From Lamellibrachia columna (lineage: Eukaryota > Annelida > Polychaeta > Sabellida > Siboglinidae), in contig OY759273.1 in assembly GCA_963662155.1 (NCBI GenBank), positions 26,232,456-26,296,455 of the forward strand: 64,000 bases of DNA, written 5' to 3'. Position numbers and translations under genes: made by a program. This document shows positions 13,301 through 23,611 of the stretch, piece by piece. How positions within the stretch are numbered: position 1 is the first letter of the stretch; each line of letters starts with the position of its first letter. The notes below the pieces were generated by a model that saw nothing but the letters and a program-made list of their open reading frames with translations, did not search any database and was not told the origin of the DNA.

Positions 13301-13476
13301 CCATCACTTGCGTTCAGAACAACATTTGTCAGAGTGCATAGTGTGTGTGGATAGTGGCCACTCTGTTCCGTCAGTTCAGATGGACTCCAGTTAAACTGCG
13401 TCTGTGCCATTATAGGCTGCATGGCCACCAGTATGTGGACACAGACACATGCTGTCAACCAGCCCATTACGGTGTG
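4196..13476 (-). CDS. GT61-family glycosyltransferase, ER-retained (EOGT-like), 8 exons
   Basis: GT61 enzymes (EOGT, POMGNT2, plant xylosyl/arabinosyltransferases) move a sugar from a nucleotide sugar to a protein or glycan. The model, about 400 aa, joins exons 13476-12949, 12549-12460, 11541-11422, 7823-7718, 5623-5528, 5281-5246, 4938-4868 and 4349-4196, all with GT-AG borders. Landmarks in order are a hydrophobic N-terminus (MGWLTACVCVHILVAM), N-Y-Y-H-L-H-Y-D-M-M-L-P-L in exon 1, S-G-R-R-Q-I-L-N-D in exon 4, N-G-A-G-L in exon 5 (family H-G-A-G-L), R-G-P-Y-R-E-W-H-N across exons 7/8, and a C-terminal K-D-E-L. A signal sequence plus KDEL places it in the ER lumen, as in EOGT, whose human form ends HDEL. 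Most joins keep phase, but the exon 2/3 join and the exon 6 acceptor are each off by one base. The acceptor and donor sugars cannot be read from the sequence. Confidence 0.85.
4868..4938 (-). CDS. GT61 gene exon 7
   Basis: 71 bp between GTTTCCAG and CGTACAG|GTGGGT. It encodes M-G-A-Y-K-S-D-M-N-Y-V-Q-F-G...R-G-P-Y, which aligns with the R-G-V-H-Y-I strand of EOGT, and leaves two bases that exon 8 completes as Arg. Confidence 0.8.
5246..5281 (-). CDS. GT61 gene exon 6 (36-bp microexon, acceptor one base off)
   Basis: A perfect donor, TATGAG|GTAAGT, and the frame G-S-Q-G-K-P-T-N-A-F-Y-E bridge exon 5 to exon 7 with the spacing seen in EOGT. The frame needs a 36-bp exon, but the only AG upstream gives 37 bp because it is followed by four Gs (TTAGGGG); three Gs would be in frame. 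The exon is therefore probable but its acceptor is unresolved. Skipping it also keeps frame between exons 5 and 7. Confidence 0.5.
5528..5623 (-). CDS. GT61 gene exon 5 (x-G-A-G-L motif)
   Basis: Exactly 32 codons between ACATTACAG and ATCCAG|GTGTGT, containing A-G-I-N-G-A-G-L-M-N-C-L-Y-L-P-A. GT61 proteins normally have H-G-A-G-L here; the His is Asn in this gene. Phase 0 on both sides. Confidence 0.88.
5750..6078 (-). mobile_element. tRNA-headed SINE, most complete copy (GT61 intron 4 region)
   Basis: Same family as the copies at 0.2, 26.5 and 46.6 kb. On the plus strand it reads CCAGGCATTACGCC near 5775, then GACGGGACACTAGTCTATCG near 5880, then CTGAGGCAAAGTAGGGTAAA near 5950, and ends with a tRNA-like head (minus strand) at 6005-6075. 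A similar GGGACNCTAGTCNATCGCAGG core is common in animal SINE families. It lies just upstream (minus sense) of GT61 exon 5. Confidence 0.65.
6225..7280. repeat. GTGACC/GGTCAC-rich dispersed repeat, 3 partial copies
   Basis: Blocks at about 6230-6605, 6608-6830 and 7190-7275 share GTGTGAGATAG, AAAAGTGACC, GGGGTCACATTTCTAT and 'CAATGGGCA'. Within each block the motif occurs in both orientations, giving many short inverted repeats. The first two are adjacent direct copies. It could be a decayed MITE; no TSD was found. Confidence 0.5.
7718..7823 (-). CDS. GT61 gene exon 4 (R-x-G-R-R / I-L-N-D-x-E-L motif)
   Basis: Encodes S-G-R-R-Q-I-L-N-D-K-E-L...E-M-S-F-K-E-Q, a clear match to the GT61 core 'R..R.I.N..EL......F..MSF.EQ'. 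Borders are TTGTGTAG|A and GAGCAG|GTAAAC. It enters completing AG|A = Arg from exon 3 and leaves in phase 0. Confidence 0.88.
8719..8764. repeat. Short tandem duplication
   Basis: AAGAACCTGCTATAGACATA is repeated twice back to back inside GT61 intron 3. Confidence 0.8.
11422..11541 (-). CDS. GT61 gene exon 3
   Basis: 120 bp between CATTCCTGCAG and CACAG|GTACTT. The frame that joins exon 4 reads D-E-T-F-I-R-S-F-V-Q-H-V...P-P-R-V-G-V-I-H-R, the strand before the GT61 R-x-G-R-R motif. Entry needs two bases carried over from exon 2, yet exon 2 ends in phase 0; read in phase 0 this exon hits TGA after seven codons. Either a small exon was missed or there is a one-base indel. Confidence 0.75.
12460..12549 (-). 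CDS. GT61 gene exon 2
   Basis: Thirty codons between TATGCAG and GGA|GTGAGT, beginning F-M-A-G-Q-Y-A-F and ending I-C-L-K-Q-A-K-F-G, which resembles the conserved Cys-Phe-x-x-Ala segment of GT61. Phase 0 at both ends. The other two frames either stop or do not fit the next exon. Confidence 0.7.
12949..13476 (-). CDS. GT61 gene exon 1 (signal/anchor and N-terminal domain)
   Basis: 176 codons from Met at 13476 to the donor ACAAAG|GTCAGT (phase 0). It encodes the hydrophobic leader, two N-glycosylation sequons (N-A-S, N-S-S) and the G-G-S-N-Y-Y-H-L-H-Y-D block. The frame stays open upstream to an ATG at 13539. I chose 13476 because GTTTCAG just upstream resembles an acceptor for a 5'-UTR intron, and because the leader is a good signal sequence on its own. 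Confidence 0.85.
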
Positions 13477-13855
13477 GCAAATCACGACAGAGACGAGACT
13501 GAAACCAACACAATGCCATGTTTCAATGCATCTAAACAAAGCTCATTGTATTTCATGACAATGTATTTATTACTTATGAAAATTTGTAAAGCGTCATATC
13601 TCCGGGACCAACTTGTTCATAGGGCATACAGTCATGTTTATGTAATATTTACATATTCTACAGATAAGTATGCCTACGGCTGAGCCATTGGGCATTAACA
13701 ATGGTCACTAGCTATTCAAAGATCTGTGCGTTCACTCAACAGACTTTGAGTAAAATTAGATTCCAAAGCTTCAAAATCTTTGAAAGGCCCAGGCATGATT
13801 AAAATAACTCTTGGCCACTGTAAACCCGAAGTTAAAAGAAAGCAGATGACATGCT
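13476..13855. other. Region upstream of the GT61 gene
   Basis: This is the expected promoter and 5'-UTR side of the GT61 gene. I see no convincing TATA box or initiator and no other exon. Confidence 0.3.
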
Positions 13856-14075
13856 AATTCGGCCAAAACTTGAGTACTCGTCACCCATATGATATCCTCA
13901 CACTACCAAATTAAAAGCCTTTGAAAGAGTACAACACTGTGCTGCCAGATTTGTTAATTATCATAGATGGAACACAAATCCAGCAGATTTAATAACTACC
14001 CTGGGATGGCCAACCCTTGAACGACGACGTATCATTAAACAAGCCACAACTTTCTAAAAAAATATTAAATAACAT
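13855..14075 (+). mobile_element. Jockey/CR1-type LINE fragment (C-terminal RT region)
   Basis: Broken frames spell L-I-R-P-K-L-E-Y...L-K-A-F-E-R-V-Q-H-C-A-A-R-F-V and L-G-W-P-T-L-E-R-R-R, the conserved segment downstream of the RT fingers in jockey/CR1-type LINEs. An in-frame stop replaces the W of the usual P-I-W motif. It belongs to a different family from the 15, 27, 35 and 46 kb copies. Confidence 0.7.
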
Positions 14076-14403
14076 TATTGAGATCACCTCCCCTCCAGTT
14101 TCAAGAAGCTATCGTGAAGCTTCGTTGCACCATGGGTGTCAGACGTTTCAACCCATAACGGGTTCGGCCAATGTGCTAAACCAACCGTTTTCGCAACTGG
14201 TGAACCATGATGTATTCTCGGTTGCATGAGATGAATTAATGGTGTATACAACTGGTACCAGCAACAACTATCGTATTCCAACTGGGAAATGGGCTCTGTG
14301 GACCTTGTTTAATATTAATTTCGTTATTTTTTGATCTACTTCACTATTTGCGCATTATTATTATACAAATTGTTGTAACTGGGAAATGTCATATGCTAAA
14401 TTA

Positions 14404-14424
14404 TATATATATATATATATATGG

Positions 14425-14513
<89 letters not shown>

Positions 14514-14515
14514 AG
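14404..14515. repeat. (TA)n/(TATG)n microsatellite
   Basis: About 110 bp of TA interrupted by GTATGTATG. Confidence 0.95.
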
Positions 14516-14989
14516 GTTAATTTTTTAATCAAAAAAATCGGATATTTTTTTATTTAAATCGGATTTATTTATTTATCTATTTATTGAAATCTGGTATATA
14601 GACATTTATATAGATGTTTATATTTATAAATTCTTTCAAACATATTCTATTCAAATTGATTTTGGTACTTGTCTTAACAGAGGGAACTTTATTTTTGTTT
14701 ATATAAAGACATTAGACAATGTCCACAAAGCCTCACCCCCTGTAGTTGCATAATCTGTCTTGGAAAGGAAAGCATGCTGTGTGTCTGCAGCTGCAGCAGT
14801 GCTAATTATTGTTTGCTGAGAGGGTGGATTAGCACCTGTCCAGGGCTCTGTGTACTATATGGGTATCCAACCAAACTGTGAACTGGTACAGTATTAAACA
14901 ATTGTTACCAAGACTGTCTCACTTGAGTCAACATACTGAATTGGTGACAACTAACACAAGTTCCAAGTGGACTTTAACACAGGGCTTCT

Positions 14990-15240
14990 GACTTTGACAA
15001 GATTTAACAAGATTGCCATCCCAAACAACAAGTTCCAGATGGCAAGTGGACAAGGAAGCCATTGGCTTATCGAGAGTCCAACAATTTTCTCATCTATGTG
15101 TAGCCCGTCCTTATCAGATATCTGTCAATTCTATTTTTAAACATATTCACACTACTAGCATTAATCATTTGGCAGTTTGTTCCATTCATTTATCACCCTT
15201 GAAAAGATACTTCCTCTTGAAGACAAGTTTGTGTGGCATC
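14990..15240 (-). mobile_element. CR1/L2-like LINE 3' end (family A)
   Basis: Nearly the same sequence as 35,400-35,620, including GACAAGGAAGCCATTGGC, CCAACAATTTTCTCATCTAT and CACACTACTAGCATTAAT. On the minus strand it is the extreme 3' end of the LINE, finishing in a short (CTTGTTAAA)n-like tail. Confidence 0.75.
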
Positions 15241-16045
15241 TCTGCATTCAGAAAGGGAATAGCTCAAACATACACAATGTCATAAAATATTTGACTATCA
15301 GGTTATCTGGTGACAATACAACTACACAAGTGTGCGCACATTGTGCATTTGTATAAAAAACATAAAACGTTGTTGATCTTGATGGTTGTAAGCAATTAGT
15401 TGTGTTAAATTCATATAAATCAGCGATTAAAAAAACCGAAATGAAAAAAATAATAAATCAATGATTTTTTTGGAGTGATATAAATCATGATTTAAAATAT
15501 AAATTTATTAAAAAAAAATTAGTCATAGAAATTTCTTTTAGGCATTAATTATGTCAGTTTGGATCATTATTTTATCATGTCAAGCACTTTCCATTATGTG
15601 ATAGATATTGCTCTGATATTGATGATAATTGTATATTATTATTACAATATCAGTATGTGTAAAAAATGTGTATATGTTACTGTGCGCAATCATAATTTCC
15701 CTTTTTACCGAATCAGGCCATGGACTGAAATGACTATTCTTAGAATTCCTCTGCTTAAAATTCTGCTACTGGCGTGGGCCGACTCACACGTAGCTGAATT
15801 CTACAGCGACGCATTTTTCAGCGAAGCTGGCTGAACCATCCGTCTATGTGGGCCAAAACGACTGGGCTGAACCCGTCATGGTGTACAAGCTATCATGTCA
15901 CGTCAAGACACTATCCCTACTTTGTTTAAGACCAGGATGCAACAACAAATAACTCGCATTGTTTTACCAGAAGATCTCAGGTTCAACCACAATGTTTGTT
16001 TTATTAGTCAAAGTCCATACACATTACAACGTATATACAACAATT
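15240..16045. other. Non-coding interval
   Basis: AT-rich sequence without a supported exon. The 91-codon frame at 15.56-15.83 kb has no family resemblance. Confidence 0.35.
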
Positions 16046-16047
16046 AC

Positions 16048-16290
16048 TCTACTATAGTTCTTCTACAGGTCTACTATAGTTCTTCTACAGGTCTACTATA
16101 GTTCTTCTACAGGTCTACTATAGTTCTACTACCATTCTCCTCCAACTCTCCTACTACTACTCCCCAGACTACATCTAATTAGTTGCCTATACTACAACTA
16201 CTCTACTACAGGTCTTCTACAGGTCTCCTACAGGTCTACTACAGTTCTTCTACAGGTCTCCTACAGGTCTCCTACTCACCTCCTCTCCTA
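16048..16290. repeat. Minisatellite, 22-bp unit
   Basis: About three copies of GTTCTTCTACAGGTCTACTA followed by degenerate CTACAGGTCTCCTACAGGT units. Confidence 0.85.
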
Positions 16291-16323
16291 TTATTAATCT
16301 ACTGTTATCCTCCACACAGCATT

Positions 16324-16324
<1 letters not shown>

Positions 16325-16367
<43 letters not shown>

Positions 16368-16372
16368 ATATA
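16325..16372. repeat. (TA)n microsatellite
   Basis: A TA run of nearly 50 bp that abuts the left LTR and hides any target-site duplication there. Confidence 0.9.
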
Positions 16373-16655
16373 GAACCATAATCAATAAGTTAATCTTGTC
16401 TACATTCAATATGCTCAGATGTGATTATTGGGTTCACTTAATGGAAACGTATAAGATTAATGTTTGACCAGATATTAAGCGTAATTATTTATGAAGTACA
16501 TACGTGTCTGGATTCCCTTAATGGACACATATAAGATTAATGTTTGCCCAGATATTTAGGTCTTCGGACATGTGTTCATAGGAACTTTAGAACTGTATCA
16601 GAAAGTATTGTAAAGTTTATAGAAGTAATCCAAACTACAGTCAACGGTCTTTACA
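16371..16655 (-). repeat. Left (3') LTR
   Basis: 285 bp. It carries two internal copies of ATAAGATTAATGTTTGACCA and gives the empty-site version of the DNA-transposon insertion seen in the right LTR (ATCAGAAAGTATTG at about 16595). Confidence 0.65.
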
Positions 16656-16671
16656 TATCTCCCCCATTTTT
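16656..16671 (-). promoter_or_regulatory. Polypurine tract of the LTR element
   Basis: TAAAAATGGGGGAGATA lies immediately inside the left LTR on the minus strand, the position and composition of a plus-strand primer for LTR retrotransposons. Confidence 0.55.
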
Positions 16672-18650
16672 ACCAGTGAAGACATTGTCTTCACTTATAA
16701 ATTAATACAATCAAAAAGATCAAGGTCGTGTCACAACTTGTTAAACTATCCTACAATAGTAACAATACAATAACTATCAGCTATCCATTTATAAATGTAC
16801 TGCATAATGGCATATATTATTATAGCCAGTGACCACCAACAATATATATATATATATATTATGTATATATATATATATTATATATATCTAGGTGTACAAT
16901 ATCATGGTACTTGCTGCACACATTATTATGTGATTAAACACAGAAAGAAAAAAATGCTTACAATTAAAGTTACCACCTACAATACGCATGAAATAGTCTA
17001 CACAACATAGTTACACTAGCTTGTCTAATCACAACATAGTTACACTAGCTTGTCTAATCACAACAACACATCTAAGGGATATTCATGTTACATGCACAAT
17101 ACCACAATTATACAATATTCATTATATAAGTAACATTGAACATCTACAATACCATGAACATGGACAGTCCTGCCCACTACAATAGTACATTAGTCATATT
17201 AGACTTAGTCAGGGTTAGAGATTTGTCTCAGTAGAACCTGACAGCTGTGACAACGGGTAACTTGTACGTTAGTAAAACCTGGTGACAGTGTAAACCATCA
17301 TGAGATAGCTCGTACCTCCCCATTCGTGAGGCACAAACAACATGACCGCCTATGTTATGTAGTACTAGTTCTGCCACACTGACATCTGGTCTGGCCAAAC
17401 CAGATTTGGTGCCCAAAAACATAACATGGGTTAGACAAGATGGTGCTTATCATCAACAAGACATCTTGTAACCAAGAATGCTGTTGTTGGTATAGCTCGT
17501 TAGGCAGAATAGAAGAAATGTGCACTTACTCTAGAACATGTGGTCTATTCGATAGCTAGCTCGTACCGTTTAACAACATATAACACGTTAATCAATTTCC
17601 ACAGTCACTGACTGGTATTTGCAGTCAGCAATCGGACTGTAACGGTTCCATGGATTAAACTAAATCCACAAGGAAACCACCATGCGACATACTCTGCTGT
17701 GATGTCAATTTATCATTAAGCAGTTATATTGTATGCCCCAGGAGTCTAGGCATCCCTAGACAAATCCTTATTGTTTTATACAGTTTATCTGCCGGTAACA
17801 GTAACATCTTAGTAATGGGTAACCAGGTCATGACCCTTGGTAACTATAATACCTACTCAGACATAACGTTATAGTACAGATCATGTGGGTGCCCCAACAT
17901 ATCCTAAAGAACATGTACAAATTACATGTGAGTAGTGTAATTCATTGGCACTACAGGTAGCAAACATTTACTACCATAACATTAACTGATCTGCTAATTA
18001 CAGTTGTAATACCATCCTAAAGTGTTATGTAGCAGTGAATATAGCATTCATTCGAACAACATTCAATCTAGTCAATTAACAACAGTGTCTCAAAATCACT
18101 GCATCTTTTCTAACAAGGTGCCCTGCTTTTGTGTAACGAAAAGGTCATATAACTATCCCCTAGGCTGATGTCTCATTATTGTATACGATCACACCAGTCC
18201 GCCACAATAGGTGCTATGCCCCTACATTTAAACCATGGATAAATAGGTCTTCATTGTTGTAACGTGATAATATTCATCCCAAACATGTAACAGACAAAGA
18301 TAAGTATGTGCTTATGTGATTAGGGCCAGTATTTTCGACGAATTAGCCTTACACATAATTAATATCTCAAACAAAGATAAACGTACACATACATGTATCA
18401 ATGCTATCAAGAAACATCATACAGGATTCATACTAGGCTCTGTCAATTAACATTTGAACAATTTCACTCACCACATTATTAATGTCAGTTGATGGTACTA
18501 AATATTATGTTCATTATGCAAATTGCCAATGTTTTCTATTCATAGTTGACTGAATTAATTGTCATTTTACGAATTTCACTGGATATCTTGTGGAAAAGCC
18601 ACCTTCTTGTTAACTGGCACATCCCTTCTGTCTATGGAGTCGTCATGATT
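16672..18650. other. Interior of the LTR element, non-coding
   Basis: No domain is seen. It contains a (TA)n run at 16838-16890 and a 31-bp tandem duplication (ACATAGTTACACTAGCTTGT...) at about 17010-17070. Confidence 0.4.
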
Positions 18651-18661
18651 ATTCAGCCAGC

Positions 18662-19060
18662 CAGATCACGAAGGGTGAATCAGTAGGGATGTACATACCA
18701 GTCAGATCACGAAGGGTGAATCAGTAGGGATGTACATACCAGTCAGATACAGCCATCCACGTTCCACCTCGATGCATGTCCGCTTAACGGGATCCCCGCT
18801 CTGATGGCGTGTCTGCTGACTGCGTTGTGCTGGGATCCCAGTCCATGGAGTGTCCTGTCCTTGGCTGCTCCAACTGCCTTGGATCGCTGCCCTCATCATC
18901 AGGAGTAGCTGCTTCAAGCATCGCAGCTACGATGGAAGGCCATCCCAGTCCTGGGCAGTCAGCTGGATGTACACTGCTCACTGACAGCATATCGTGTCTC
19001 GCATTTTGCTGGACATCTTCTTCAAAGCTGATGCGAATGTGTAACGTGCCCTCTCATATC
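18662..19060 (-). pseudogene. Possible gag-like remnant in the LTR element
   Basis: GC-richer than its surroundings and partly open on the minus strand (68 codons from 18990, 71 codons from 18917 in another frame). It sits at the 5' end of the element, where gag belongs. A 41-bp direct duplication (CAGATCACGAAGGGTGAATC...) lies at 18662-18748. No zinc knuckle or other motif is present, so the assignment rests on position only. Confidence 0.3.
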
Positions 19061-19168
19061 TGTTTAAATTCTTGAACCAGCTCACCAAAATGTTCTAGTG
19101 TACATGCCGGAAAAAAATATACTGGCCGCACTTGCCAAAATGTACAAATGACATGCCGAAAAAATATA

Positions 19169-20767
19169 TGTAAAACCATAATCAATAAGTTAACCTTGTC
19201 TAAATTCAATTTGCTCAGATGCGATTATTGGGTTCCCTTAATGGACACGTATAAGATTAATGTTTGACTAGATATTAAGTGTAATTGTATTCTTCGGACA
19301 GGTGCAAGATTAATGTTCAACCAGATATTAAGCGTAATTATTTATGAAGTACATATGTGTATGGATTCTCTTAATGGACACATATAAGATTAATGTTCGA
19401 CCAGATATTAAGGTCTTCGGACATGTATAATATTAATCAAATGTACCAGAAAGTTCATAGGGAACCTTAGAACCGCATCAGAAAGCAGGGCTTCACGTTT
19501 GAAAACAACAGGTGAGCGATTATGCTAACATACAAAATTAATTTAGGTGAGCGATTTGTTAGTTGTTTTTTTAACCATGTGGTGGTGCCACCATTTCCCA
19601 GTCGGAATCTGTCGTTGTCGCCACGAAATTTTAATTGGTACTTGCTGGCACTGACTTTTGTACAATGAAATAAATGCTTGCTTTAGTAAACCCCATACAT
19701 TGCAATTGGTGAAACGGTTTTGAATTGCAACATGTCATCGATCATCATAGGCGAAGCCTAGGCAAGGCCAGTGCAGTAGCAGTGTGCTGTGTCCGTGCCC
19801 AGTCACAGTGACCATGATGCAGCACTGCCACTGGTGTGCGACTTAGCTTAGGCAGTTTGAAAATTGCAATTTAGATTCACAAATACGCCACGTATAAGAA
19901 TCAAATGTATAGTTATAAATGCAGCTTAGTAGGGAACACCAATATAAACTGGGGTGAAATGGCATACTCCCATTGCATCAAAATGCCAAACGCACAACTC
20001 AAACTTGATGCGCAAAAATATGAATTCGTCATCCGCACATGAAACAGTGAATCGATGTTAAGTGGTACCGGAGATGTGCGTCGTGAATTTATGTGTTCAG
20101 GGCAGTTGAAAGATGAAGTGGAACAATTACTAAAATTGTCGTTTTCAATGTTTAATCAACTTTTCCACTCCATGTCAACTCATATGCGTGTTCGGTAGCT
20201 CGGATCCAGGTTATTATTTTCGATTCCCATTATAGCCTAGTCGGTCAATCAGATCATAACAAAATATTTTTGATTCCTTACCTATTCCATAACTGTACAT
20301 GTATATATGTATTTTATTCAGTTCGACATACAACAGTATGTGACATTTAAAGATAATAAACATCGACGCTGGTCCACTCGTTTGATAACTTCTTTATAAA
20401 CCGCGCGGCTAGCACATCGTGGCTTCAATGGCGTTTTTGCAATCTTGGTGCAGCAGGCTGCGATCGCCATCCCCGGTGACGGATGATACGTGAATTCTGA
20501 CTATTGGAGTCCGAACACTTCGTTATAAAGAGAGTAGCCATTCCTAGTGAATCTAATACTCAAGAAATTCCTAGTCAAGACGAACACTTGCAGGCAGTGA
20601 GTGATTTTAGCAATTGACGCGATAAACCGCTCCCTAGAGTATTGATTTGCGCGAGCGATAGGGAGCGAGAGCATTCGCTCGCCTCAAAAATGATTCCCTG
20701 CTTTCAAAAAGTATTGTAAAGTTTACAGAAGTAATCCAAACTACAGTCAACGGTCTTGCTCTTTACA
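19169..20767 (-). repeat. Right (5') LTR, interrupted
   Basis: The LTR sequence occupies 19169-19485 and 20701-20767. It has three copies of the ATAAGATTAATGTT...AGATATTAAG motif where the left LTR has two. The interruption is the transposon at 19486-20700. Confidence 0.65.
19486..20700. mobile_element. hAT-like non-autonomous DNA transposon
   Basis: Ends are CAGGGCTTCACGTTT on the left and, inverted, CAGGGAATCATTTTT on the right. The near flanks TCAGAAAG (left) and TCAAAAAG (right, after three extra bases) resemble an imperfect 8-bp target duplication. CAGGG ends with 8-bp duplications are typical of hAT elements. The 1.2 kb interior has no transposase frame. The homologous site in the left LTR is empty, which proves insertion after LTR-element integration. 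Confidence 0.7.
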
Positions 20768-22190
20768 ATGGGTCGAACCATCTGGGAACCTTTGCCACAC
20801 CTCCTCACCGTCCCCTAAGTTATACTGCCTATAAAAAACCCAGAGCAACAGTGTGCGTGGAAACTGTCTATGGAGTGTGAAGCATGACTGAGACAGTTTC
20901 CACACACCAAAACAAACTTATTAAAACAATTGACTAACATTAAATGTGAGTGTGTGTGAGAGGGCTGTCAATTTCAGACTCAATGGCAATGACGTGTGAG
21001 CCATGACATGCCAAGAGTTCCCACATCAACAAAAAAAAACACCTTTGACTAATATTAAAATTACGAGCCTATATGTGTACCTGTTGCACGTACTACCCAC
21101 AACGCATGAGCAGACCACCACAAACTAATGCGCTAGGCTAAGGTTTGTCTGTTTGGAGCACAATTACTTGAAACAAGTCCGATAAGAACAGGTCAGCGGG
21201 CGATAATTGAGGACTTCAAACAATACGACGGTATGCGAAAACACACCCTGTAGCATTTATATAACTTATTAATCAGAACAGCAAAACAACACTCATGATA
21301 CAATGTACTGCAACATGCCTTGCAACAGAATGGTGTCATTCCGAATACGAGTAAATAGTTAACAACAAACTTACCAGATATTAGTTACACCAAAACTGAC
21401 ACTGCCCTCTGTTGGATAGTGATTAATCGCTGGTTCCTCAAATCTCCACTAGAGGGACCAGACCACAGTACAAAATTGCATTGGTGGCCATATTAACGTT
21501 TTGTCTGATTATAAGACCTCCAGCTCTTTTAAAATGCCCCCATGCCCGTCAATATTAAAACAAATAGCCATGTATTCATTTCTATAATTCCTTCCGCCTG
21601 TTAAACTCTCACAAAAATGCATTATTTCACTGCCAATAGCTTCTACAAGCAAACCTGAGAATATACCTGCTCATCACTGTATCACATCATATGAATTGTT
21701 TAATTTCACATAATCATACACCCTACATTCGTAAACAGGAAGGTCAACTGTGCCTGGCCCCTAAAGCGCTCGCTAGTGCTGGGCCAGGATTGTTGTGTGC
21801 GGTTTCGTTTGCAGAGTCCCTCATTACATGTCACTCAGCAGCCAGTGATCGCTCAGCAGCCAAGACCAGCGGTCGCTCAGCTGATAATTTATGTATAATC
21901 AGGCTACGCAACCCGAATGGTCTAGTTTTTCACCAACTGACACACAGGATATTCACGAAAGCGTAGTTTTAGGATGAAACGTGCGAACTCTCGCATCGTG
22001 ACATACACACCTGTGTACTCTATGCTCAACAGAGCCAGAAATAAAAGATGCCAAATATAAATGCTACTCCAGTGCATCACAGAAAGACTAGTGCAGCGAG
22101 GTTGGATCTCAGTGGCCAGATCACATTGGCTGGTCCTAGTAGGAGATAACAAGAGTCTTAAGCCAAATTCGACACAGAGTCTAAAGCCCG
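20768..22190. other. Non-coding interval
   Basis: No exon is supported. The 91-codon plus and 76-codon minus frames near 21.7-22.15 kb overlap each other and show no domain. ACTGCCCTCTGTTGG at 21401-21415 resembles a CTCF core. Confidence 0.35.
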
Positions 22191-22191
22191 T

Positions 22192-22251
22192 AGCATACTA
22201 GCCGATTTTCCATCGGGGGACAAATAATCTTCAGTTGTCGGCTAGTGTGCT
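22192..22251. repeat. Imperfect inverted repeat (possible MITE)
   Basis: AGCATACTAGCCGA and TCGGCTAGTGTGCT pair at 13 of 14 positions around a 32-bp loop. TAGTGTGCTGC recurs at about 22335. Confidence 0.5.
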
Positions 22252-22714
22252 GCGAATTCGGACAAGATCGGGGCTTGTCGGATAATATCTGACAGTCCTA
22301 GATATCGGGACGTCCTTAAGGGTTTTGTCGTATAGTGTGCTGCATTAGCGACCAATAAGAAGCACGATTGCAGTCACGTGCACAAACGTCATTGTAATTA
22401 CGGCGGCCCCCAAAGCCACGGCCACGATGGCAAATGGGTTCATGCCTCAGTTAGACTTCTTGGAGTGTTACAATCGAATGTAGGGCACAGTAATTTGAGA
22501 TATGTGTAATAAAAAATAATCATATTATCTGACAAAACTGATAGAGATGATGTTGCATCTTGATAAATCTTGAGAACACGGAATTGAATTTGGTGGGTTG
22601 GATATTTTTGTAAAGCGTGGAATATTGATCAGATAAGTAGTATATTATCACGTGTATATTAAGAATAGACTTGCAAGATACCTTGTTTAGGCAATAATCG
22701 CTGTTAAAATTTAG

Positions 22715-23077
22715 CCATAGGAGTAATTTATGGTAGTTTATATAGTAGATCTCCAAAGACTCGGTAAGGCGAGCGATAATTAAGGTTTGTTGTGATCAGT
22801 TGATTGGGTACATAATACGAAACATAATATTCTTGTAAATAATTTAGCACGTATTAAAGATAGAGCACCTGGATGTTTTGTTTTAGCAACATTTGTTGTT
22901 AAAAGTTAGCTGTAGGTATTAATTCAGTGTAATTTAAAGAAGGTCACCGAAATTTCGTAGCGTGTGCGATTACTACCTTCTGTTGCCGTCAGCTGTTACA
23001 TAGAAAATAAGTTGCAAGTCAATAGTTGTAAATTAATTATGTAAGTAACCTAAGTAATATAGCATAAAATGCCTGCT

Positions 23078-23165
<88 letters not shown>

Positions 23166-23510
23166 TGCCAGCCAACAAGTGAGAAAGTAATTGACAGTCA
23201 AAAGCTTAAAATTTTGCCATAAGAGTAATTTAGGGTAGTTTGTATAGTAGATCTCCGAAGACTCGGTAGCGCGAACGATAAATACGGAATTAGTGTGATC
23301 AGTTGAGTAGGTACTACCTACATAACAGGAAACATAATTGATTGATTGAGCACCTGGATATTTTGTTTTAGAAATCTTTGTTGTTAATGTTAGCCGTAGG
23401 TAGTAAGTCAGTGTAGTTTAAAGGTCACCGAAATTGTGTTAGCGCGAGCGATATTACGGTTTGTTGTCGTCAGTTACATAGTAAACAAGTTGCAAGTCAA
23501 TAAATTTAAT
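22715..23510 (+). promoter_or_regulatory. Duplicated LINE 5' leader (two direct copies)
   Basis: Copies at about 22715-23030 and 23210-23510 share GTAGATCTCC(A/G)AAGACTCGG, GAGCACCTGGAT, AGTTGCAAGTCAATA and more. They are separated by a (CAGC)n tract and sit immediately upstream of the LINE ORF1 start at 23612. Tandem 5' units that act as promoter monomers are known from other LINEs, so this may be the element's promoter. That role is inferred. Confidence 0.5.
23078..23165. repeat. (CAGC)n microsatellite
   Basis: About 21 CAGC units between the two leader copies. Confidence 0.97.
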
Positions 23511-23611
23511 TTAAAGTGTGTATTACAACACAAAAACAGTCTTTATGAAGACTACCTAGTATAAATTGTAAACATAACGGATTATAAAAAAATATAAATT
23601 TAATTTCTAAC

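Larger units (their letters stand above)
16371..20767 (-). mobile_element. LTR retrotransposon, non-autonomous-looking (LARD/TRIM-like)
   Basis: Two direct copies of one sequence, beginning AACCATAATCAATAAGTTAA and ending AACGGTCTTTACA, flank 2.5 kb with no pol. The termini read TGTAAA...TTTACA. A purine-rich tract on the minus strand (16656-16671, AAAAATGGGGGAGATA) touches the left LTR, which makes that the 3' LTR and the element minus-oriented. The interior has no reverse transcriptase, protease or integrase. A primer-binding site was not identified. Confidence 0.65.

Noticed and set aside
12922..13341. 139-codon plus-strand frame
   Set aside because: Antisense shadow of GT61 exon 1, which carries the family motifs on the minus strand.
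15770..15890. MITE related to 640-760 and 14.1-14.2 kb
   Set aside because: Shared words (GGTTCGGCC, GGGCCAAAAC, CCCGTCATGG) are too short and scattered to show common origin.
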